Positions 58,181 to 64,000 of a stretch of DNA of 64,000 bases are shown in pieces; position 1 is the first letter of the stretch, and each line of letters opens with the position of its first letter. The stretch covers positions 12,511,365 to 12,575,364 of the forward strand of contig NC_087082.1 in assembly GCF_026151205.1 (NCBI RefSeq). Direction: 5' to 3'. Under the pieces are notes generated by a model, which saw only the letters and a list, made by a program, of their open reading frames with translations, was not told the DNA's origin and did no database searches. Both the position numbers and the translations under genes were made by a program. This DNA comes from Bolinopsis microptera. Taxonomy: Eukaryota > Ctenophora > Tentaculata > Lobata > Bolinopsidae.

Positions 58181-58389
58181 TCGCTTAAAATATTCTAATT
58201 ACTATTAAACTTTAAAGTAAATAATAATAATAATAATAATAACGCTTTATTTGTATACCGCTTAGGCCGTATAAGCGACCAAAGTCCAAAAAATGGAGTT
58301 GATACTGGCCAACAAAGCGGTGCAGATAAATTTACCTTAGTAGTCCCTTTTCTAATCAAAAATTCAAATTTATAAATTGTAGATTGATC

Positions 58390-61380
58390 TTAAAGTCCTG
58401 CGTCCATGACTACTGAATCACCAAAAATACTGTTCGCACATACAGGATAGGCTTGATGAAATAGATGGGTCTTGAGAGCCTTCTTGAAAACATCTAGTCG
58501 AGAGATGGAGCGTAGTGAGTAGGGAAGTGTATTCCAGATTTTAGGAGCAGTGTGAGAGAAAGCACCAGCTGTAGCCCTCAGCCTTGATAAAGGAGGGAGT
58601 AGGAAGAAGTCATGGTCCATTCTGACATGATGTTTACTAGTGTCCCTAATTTTGACCATTGTCCTTAGATATTCAGGAGCACAATCGTTTAGGCACTTGA
58701 AAACCAGTAACGCTATCTTGAATTTGATTCGCATTGCTACAGGTAAGAAGTGTAATTCAATCATATAGGGTGTGATGGGCTCCTGTCTCAACTTCCCATG
58801 AAGTCCGAATATGAATCTCACAGCAGTATTCTGCACTTTTTGAAGTTTCTGGAGAAGTCGTTCAGAAAGGGCACCATAAGTAGCATTTCCATTGTCCAGA
58901 ATGGAATGAATTGAAGCATGTACCATTTGGATTTTGAGCTCCTTACTCAGTTTGGAACCTATTCTGCCAAGATTTCGCTGATTTACATAACAAACTCTGA
59001 CAACGTTGTTGATCTGTGCCTCTAAATTGAGATGGTTGTCAAAAATGAATCCCAGATTCTTTGCTGACTTGGTAGGTTTAATGGAGCATATGCTGTCAAG
59101 ATTGAATTCAACTTGTTTTGGAGCTTTGGAGTTTGTAGAGATCTCGATTATCTCACTTTTATTGTCGTTGAGTTTCAGGTAGTTCTCACTCATCCATGAT
59201 TTGATGTGCTCGAAACATTCTTTCAATTTGCTCTTCATAGATTCAATGTCCATGTCTTTCTTAGGATCAAATGAGAAGTATATCTGAGTATCATCAGCAT
59301 ATAGATGGATTTGGAGACCATGCATACTTGCAATATCTTGTAGCTGTTTAGTGTAAAGGATGAAAAATATAGGACCAAGAATTGAGCCCTGAGGAACTCC
59401 AATCTCGAGGTCACAGAGAGAGGAATATTCACCCTTAACACCAACGATAAAGGATCGATTTGACAGGTAGCTTGCAACCCATTGAAGAATAATACCACTA
59501 AATCCATAGCTATGTTCGAGTCGTCTCAAAAGTCTTTTGTGATTGATGGTATCAAATGCAGCTGACAAGTCAAGAAGAAGAAGAACAGTATGACTCTTCT
59601 TGTCAACTTGGAGGAGTATATCATTATGTACCTTGAGCACTGCAGTTTCACAGCTCATGTTTTTCCGGTAACCTGATTGATTTGCTGCGAAAAGATTGTT
59701 CTTATTGAGGTACTCGGAAAACTGTGAGTGGGCACACTTTTCTATAACCTTGGAAATAAAACTGAGGTTACTCACAGGTCTATAGCTTTTCAAGTCGTCT
59801 GCATCTAGAGAGGCTTTCTTTAGGACTGGTCGTACTATAGCAGACTTCAGAGCATGTGGAAAATAGCCCTCTTGGAGGGATAGGTTAACTATGAGGGTGA
59901 TATGAGGGAGCAATTCATCGAGACAGTGCTTGAGGAGCCATGTTGGAAGAGGATCGAGTTCACACGACTTATTATTCATCGTCTTAGTAATCAGGGAAAG
60001 AACCTCTGATCGAGTAACTAATCTGAAAGCTGTAGCAGAGCATGGTAGAGAACTATGTGTATCATTAGGCATCTCTAACTCTTTTACACAAGGTTTGTCG
60101 TCAGATTGACTATCAGCACTGGACAGGCTTTCCTCTGAGATAGACCCATAAATCTTCTTTACTTTATCGTCAAAGTAGTTTTTGAGACTTTCTGCAACTG
60201 CTTGATGCGTGGGCCCAGAAGGGGACTTCTGAGAAAGATCTTTATCCAGAAGGTTATTTATAATTCTGTATGTAGCTTTTGGATCTCCTTTAGCATCTGT
60301 AAGTCGTTTCTCATAATAGCGATTCCGTTCTCTAGAGATGATTAAGGTAGTATCTACACAAGCTTCCCTGTAGATTTCTCTATAATCTTGAGCATCAGCC
60401 ATACTTTTATGCTTCTTCCAGAGTCTTTCAGCAGCTCTGCGCTTTTTACGGGCATCATTGCAGTTTTCATTCCACCAGTCACTACGACCAGGTATAAAAT
60501 AGATGTTCTTAGCTGGTGCATGCTTATTAAGAACTGAGGATATAACAGAATCGTATTTGTCGACTGCGTCATCTAAACTAGTTAGCTGGGATGGAGATGG
60601 CATGTGGAGTACAATGTCAGCTTTGAAAGCATCAATATCAATTTTGCTAAACTCACGAACTGTTTTTTGTTCCTTACTTGGCTGCTTTGATGACACATCA
60701 ATCTCGGGTGCACTAAACTTAACCAGGAAGTGATCTGACGTTGTGCCCGTGTCTTCCACAATTTCAAGCTCTGTGATGTTTAAGTTGTCAGCCGGTGATT
60801 CCAATGTTAGCACTAGGTCCAGTGTGCCGCCAGAGATGTGTGTTGGTGAGGAAACATGCTGCTTCAAGCCTTTTGAATGACAGAGTGCCATGAATTGTTT
60901 AGCCCAATAGTCTGGATCCTCTACATGAAAGTTGAAATCCCCTGCTAATATAGGAATACCAGATTTAGTTATCAAGGTATCCATGTAATCAGAAAACTGT
61001 TCAAGAAACAATTTCTTTCGGGTTTCTTGATATTTCTTATGAGAAGAAACTTGAGTTGATCGATAAAGGACACAAAATCTGATCAAGTGAGATTTTGCTC
61101 TGAAGACAGTTTCCAAAACCTCAAAGGAACTAAACTTCACACTGTTTCTTGTCAGAGAGACAACCTTTGGGTCATAGATGAAGGCAACACCGCCACCTCT
61201 CCCACGTCTTGGAGCACTAATAATATCATATTTGTGGTCTTTCACCTCAGCGATTTTGGCCTTATCATCAACTCTCAGCCAAGTCTCTGTCAGGAAGCAT
61301 ATATCCACGTTCTCTTCTCTCAGTAGCTCTAGTACAGATACCGTTTTGTTGCAAATGGATCTTGCATTAAAGGTTGCCAT
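58390..61380 (-). CDS. LINE ORF2: endonuclease-reverse transcriptase
   Basis: The protein makes the target nick and copies the element RNA at the nick. The first ATG in this frame is at 61380 (MATFNARSICNK); the frame is open for another 14 codons back to 61422, overlapping the end of ORF1. The N-terminal apurinic-type endonuclease has the Asn in FNARS, Glu in LTETWL, AGDFNFH and SDHF. The RT has LLLDLSAAFDTINH, VPQGSILGPIFF and the active site YADDTQIY. A C-terminal region follows with WASYLS earlier and PLSRLRATAGAFSHTAP, the block common in CR1/L2-like elements. About 996 residues, the usual length. All catalytic residues seen are intact. Confidence 0.95.
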   Translation of the reverse strand: MATFNARSICNKTVSVLELLREENVDICFLTETWLRVDDKAKIAEVKDHKYDIISAPRRGRGGGVAFIYDPKVVSLTRNSVKFSSFEVLETVFRAKSHLIRFCVLYRSTQVSSHKKYQETRKKLFLEQFSDYMDTLITKSGIPILAGDFNFHVEDPDYWAKQFMALCHSKGLKQHVSSPTHISGGTLDLVLTLESPADNLNITELEIVEDTGTTSDHFLVKFSAPEIDVSSKQPSKEQKTVREFSKIDIDAFKADIVLHMPSPSQLTSLDDAVDKYDSVISSVLNKHAPAKNIYFIPGRSDWWNENCNDARKKRRAAERLWKKHKSMADAQDYREIYREACVDTTLIISRERNRYYEKRLTDAKGDPKATYRIINNLLDKDLSQKSPSGPTHQAVAESLKNYFDDKVKKIYGSISEESLSSADSQSDDKPCVKELEMPNDTHSSLPCSATAFRLVTRSEVLSLITKTMNNKSCELDPLPTWLLKHCLDELLPHITLIVNLSLQEGYFPHALKSAIVRPVLKKASLDADDLKSYRPVSNLSFISKVIEKCAHSQFSEYLNKNNLFAANQSGYRKNMSCETAVLKVHNDILLQVDKKSHTVLLLLDLSAAFDTINHKRLLRRLEHSYGFSGIILQWVASYLSNRSFIVGVKGEYSSLCDLEIGVPQGSILGPIFFILYTKQLQDIASMHGLQIHLYADDTQIYFSFDPKKDMDIESMKSKLKECFEHIKSWMSENYLKLNDNKSEIIEISTNSKAPKQVEFNLDSICSIKPTKSAKNLGFIFDNHLNLEAQINNVVRVCYVNQRNLGRIGSKLSKELKIQMVHASIHSILDNGNATYGALSERLLQKLQKVQNTAVRFIFGLHGKLRQEPITPYMIELHFLPVAMRIKFKIALLVFKCLNDCAPEYLRTMVKIRDTSKHHVRMDHDFFLLPPLSRLRATAGAFSHTAPKIWNTLPYSLRSISRLDVFKKALKTHLFHQAYPVCANSIFGDSVVMDAGL

Positions 61381-61418
61381 TTTCAGAGCATGGGGTGGAC
61401 TGTGATGGTGTCCTGGTG

Positions 61419-62873
61419 TCACATCATGTTTTTTGAGTCATATTCTGTATTCATCACTAGCCTCTGCATCTCTCTGGCAATGATTGGACACTCCATTGAT
61501 GCTGCATTATGGGACTTGTGCTGTGCTTTATCACTGGGATTCTTCGAGTTTTTGCACCTGGCACAGCACTTTGCTTCACTTTTGGACTTGTTACTGCAAT
61601 CTTTAGACAGGTGGTTTCCTGAGCAGCGGAAGCAAGTTGGATCATCAACCTTGGTAGGACAGTTTGTAGAAGTGTGACCAATTCCTTGACAATGGTAACA
61701 AGAAACAACATGAACTCGATCGGACACAGGATGGCAGGTATTTCCAAAATAAAGAGCTCTTCCTTGGTCATTCATGATGCAAGATCGGATAGCAGGAGAG
61801 ACTTTAAGTGCAAATGTGAAATACTTGCTATTTTCAGTAAAACGTGACATGTACACAACCTCCAATTTGTGACCAGCATCCACAAGCTTGCGTACTCCGT
61901 CATTTTTGGCCAAGATGGACGGTTTCAGTAGCGATCTGCACTTATCTCTTAGTTTATCATCATTGTCTGCTGTAAGTCTGCGGAAGGCATCGTCCCTATG
62001 GACGTTCTCTATTGTTAACTTTGGATACATCTTCTTTGCTTCACGCAAAGTATATCCCTTTGAAGAATCTTCATCAATCAACTGAGTAGCATTTTGCCTT
62101 GCCTCTGAATCAGGAAAACCAATAGCGATAGAGTTATTGGATTTGTTAACCTTTACAAAGTCCGTTTGTACTGATGACAATTTCTCACATACATTATTGC
62201 AAACGGACTCAGCGGACTCAGCTGTGACATCTTCAGGGGGAGATAATATAAGCACTGAACTCTTGGACTGGATCCTAGGACGAGGTGCCAGTTGCTGCAT
62301 CTTTGGAGGACTGCCCATGGTAGATGCCTGGAATACCTCCTGCTGTCTTTCCTGCGACTTGTTAGTAAATAGATCGGACATAAGGAATTTTTGAGAGTTA
62401 GAACTTTGGGGCCCTGATGGACCAAGCTTAGCATCAATAGCATCATGAACACTTTTAAGGATATCCACTTTGAAATCTTTCATTTCACTTCTGAACTGAT
62501 CACTGTCCATACCACCCGATCCAACCTGTTCAGAGTCTGTGTCATTACCCGTCTCAAAGGAGATCTTCTTGTTGTCGGTCAGATTACCCGTAGTTATGCA
62601 GTTGGGACAGAACCACCAGGTACAGGGGTTCTTCTCCATAGCTGCAAGGACGTCACTTGAGAGGGGAATTGTTAAACAGAGGTTGTGGTACTTAGATTTA
62701 CATTTCATGCATTCCAAAAGCTGGTCACCCGGCTGAGCATTGCAGGATTTGCAAGCGCCACTTGAAGCAATATGACCTAATCCAGGGTCAAAATCTTGGG
62801 TTTTGGACCACGTGATTAGAAGCTTCCCTCGTGGGGTTCGCCCGTCAATCTTTAACTTTAAGCAATCAGTCAT
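61419..62873 (-). CDS. LINE ORF1: PHD finger plus CCHC nucleic-acid-binding protein
   Basis: The 484-residue protein binds the element RNA. Residues about 41-90 form a PHD finger (CKSC, LECMKCKSKYHNLC, WWFCPNC), followed by a coil-like linker. A cluster of zinc knuckles lies near the C-terminus (CYHCQGIGHTSTNC, CFRCSGNHLSKDC, then CCARC). ORF1 ends ATG-ATG-TGA, overlapping the open frame of ORF2 by a few bases. ORF2 has no ATG at that point and may need reinitiation at 61380 or a non-ATG start. PHD-bearing ORF1 proteins are known in CR1-type elements of invertebrates. Confidence 0.93.
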   Translation of the reverse strand: MTDCLKLKIDGRTPRGKLLITWSKTQDFDPGLGHIASSGACKSCNAQPGDQLLECMKCKSKYHNLCLTIPLSSDVLAAMEKNPCTWWFCPNCITTGNLTDNKKISFETGNDTDSEQVGSGGMDSDQFRSEMKDFKVDILKSVHDAIDAKLGPSGPQSSNSQKFLMSDLFTNKSQERQQEVFQASTMGSPPKMQQLAPRPRIQSKSSVLILSPPEDVTAESAESVCNNVCEKLSSVQTDFVKVNKSNNSIAIGFPDSEARQNATQLIDEDSSKGYTLREAKKMYPKLTIENVHRDDAFRRLTADNDDKLRDKCRSLLKPSILAKNDGVRKLVDAGHKLEVVYMSRFTENSKYFTFALKVSPAIRSCIMNDQGRALYFGNTCHPVSDRVHVVSCYHCQGIGHTSTNCPTKVDDPTCFRCSGNHLSKDCSNKSKSEAKCCARCKNSKNPSDKAQHKSHNAASMECPIIAREMQRLVMNTEYDSKNMM

Positions 62874-63226
62874 TGTAGTACTTGTATAGTACTTGTATAG
62901 TACTTGTATAGTACCGTTAAAGGCACAGCACCAACAATGTGCAGTAGCAGGGGCAACTGGCAGTTAAAAATTGCCGATATAACAGAGATAAGGGAGCTCT
63001 GTTTTCAACACGTAACAAAACTGCAAAAGATAAATCGTAACATCGAACCATTAGATTAAAAGCAGCCCTATACCAGAGTTGAGAAATACTTGCCATGGCA
63101 ATGTTCGACGATGGCATAGAAGGTATTGTGAGGAGGTATTGAAAATCCAAATTATCAAAAGCAATCAACACAAACAAAGGAAATCAATACAATTCAAATC
63201 CACGCAAACTGCAAATAAGCATGTAT

Positions 63227-63345
63227 ACTAAGTCAACTGCAAACAAGCATTTATACTAAGTCAACTGTAAACAAGCATTTATACTAAGTCAACTGCAAAC
63301 AAGCATTTATACTAAGTCAAATCCAAACAAGCAAACAGACAAGAC
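63227..63345. repeat. 28-bp tandem repeat, about four copies
   Basis: A unit reading CAAACAAGCATTTATACTAA and then GTCAACTG repeats about four times with single-base changes. It lies just upstream of the LINE 5' region and could be part of its promoter or of the host intron. Confidence 0.85.
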
Positions 63346-63536
63346 AAGTTACCAACGTATAACAGAATGGTGCTTGGCACTCATTCCGAAACCGAGGTCC
63401 GAGCCTCTATTAGGCGAATATTAATTCGTTTTCTCAAACAAGACTCTGGCAATCTATGTAGGGGGCTGTGAGAAACTTTATAGAAGTGATACAAAGTGAT
63501 CATAATTGTAAATTTCTTGGACATGTTGCTTCCAAG

Positions 63537-63643
63537 ATAGTTGACCATTAATGACCATTAATGACCATTAATGACAATGTCAGTTTTGACAAAATTCCAT
63601 CTACTGACATTAATGGTCGTTGCAACCCCCCCCCCCCCCCCCC
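63537..63643 (+). repeat. Poly-C family B, right module
   Basis: Three copies of ACCATTAATG, the same core as at 56733-56892 in the same orientation, then CATTAATGGTCGTTGCAA and 18 C (63626-63643). This keeps the poly-C end that the left module lacks, and lacks the poly-G end. Confidence 0.9.
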
Positions 63644-63695
63644 ATTTCTGACTAATTTATAAGAAATTTTCCGAACTTGAGGTGAATAATCTTAC

Positions 63696-63833
63696 ATCAG
63701 GTTTAAGGTTGGCTTCTGTTGCCCAGGTGAGTTCGGGTGACGTGGGTGAGGTGAGTGAGGAGCTGTGTTGTGATACAAGTTTGATGTTGGAATTGGTGGA
63801 ATGTTGCGAGGTTTGGTTGTCAAATTCCTCGAA
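63696..63833 (-). CDS. Exon of the unrecognised Pro/Gln-rich gene
   Basis: This 138-bp segment has an acceptor TTGTTCAG and donor GTAAGATT and the same phases (one base in, two out) as the exons at 56355-56501 and 55745-55954. In that frame it reads TTKPRNIPPIPTSNLYHNTA and then a His/Pro-rich stretch, similar to TKPRPYRPIKMFQNV in the 147-bp exon. It is separated from the next exon by about 7.2 kb that contains the LINE. Confidence 0.5.
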
Positions 63834-63952
63834 CTGAACAAATATTTGTATTACATTCAATTCGAATTTAAACTCACTTTTATCATAAAATTCATCCACG
63901 AATGATATATAAGCTATGGCTAGGATAATGGGTGTTATGCCTCATATCTTAC

Positions 63953-64000
63953 CTGTTTTGTTGTTCGCACTTGTACATGTGTTGTGGCCAGTGACCACGT
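63953..64000 (-). CDS. Edge exon of the same gene (partial)
   Basis: The segment from the window edge to a donor (AAACAG-GTAAGAT) reads RGHWPQHMYKCEQQN in the frame that joins correctly to the exon at 63833. Only 48 bases are visible, so this is tentative. Confidence 0.4.

Larger units (their letters stand above)
58219..62930 (-). mobile_element. Full-length two-ORF LINE (CR1/L2-type), apparently intact
   Basis: On the minus strand the element has a short 5' region with a TAGTACTTGTAT triplicate (about 62880-62915), then ORF1 with PHD and zinc knuckles, an overlapping ORF2 with endonuclease and reverse transcriptase, and a 3' end of (ATT)n microsatellite (58219-58243). A microsatellite tail instead of poly-A is typical of the CR1/L2 group. 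Both frames are uninterrupted, so this copy is young. The 5' limit is uncertain. It lies in an intron of the minus-strand gene, in the same orientation. Confidence 0.9.

Overview
This is an AT-rich animal genome window: genes have GT-AG introns, most of the sequence is non-coding, and transposable elements are abundant. The gene content (KDM1B with a CW zinc finger, SPAG1, TMEM45, ADP/ATP translocase), a LINE whose ORF1 carries a PHD finger, and a Mag-like Ty3/gypsy element fit an early-branching or marine invertebrate. A cnidarian is a reasonable guess, but the sequence alone cannot settle the species.

Layout. 2.8-3.4 kb (minus): the first two coding exons of a SPAG1-like gene, which continues to the left. 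4.6-12.6 kb (minus): 17 exons of a KDM1B/LSD2 flavin-dependent histone demethylase; one of its introns holds a broken BTB-BACK gene on the plus strand. 13.8-15.4 kb: a 301-bp tandem array and a 24-bp array with an open reading frame. 16.4-17.3 kb (plus): an intronless eight-helix membrane protein built from a duplicated four-helix half. 17.8-18.3 kb: a small inverted-repeat element. 19.3-21.2 kb (minus): a seven-exon TMEM45-family gene. 21.5-22.3 kb (minus): an intronless short-chain dehydrogenase. 22.66-27.98 kb (plus): a complete Ty3/gypsy retrotransposon with identical 117-bp LTRs, a 5-bp target duplication and one uninterrupted gag-pol frame.

28-42 kb has no convincing protein gene. It holds GC-rich interspersed modules, a tRNA-like sequence, a 2-kb satellite of 16-bp units, and a perfectly identical 264-bp inverted repeat pair at 30.4 and 40.2 kb that brackets 9.5 kb. 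43.3-45.8 kb (plus): a six-exon mitochondrial ADP/ATP translocase. 47.6-53 kb is a nest of transposon debris: two miniature inverted-repeat elements, a MULE remnant, and a 1.47-kb tandem duplication carrying degenerate telomere-like repeats and a hAT-like element. 55.5-64 kb (minus): the 3' part of an unrecognised gene with several related, phase-matched exons. A full-length two-ORF LINE (58.2-62.9 kb, minus) lies in one of its introns.

The most unusual structure is a pair of unrelated repeat families (50.5-52.6 kb and 56.7-63.6 kb) that share one design. Each has a poly-G end, a short inverted terminal sequence, an array of 10-bp units, a short core, then the mirror-image sequence and a poly-C end. 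In each family the left copies keep only the poly-G end and the right copy keeps only the poly-C end.
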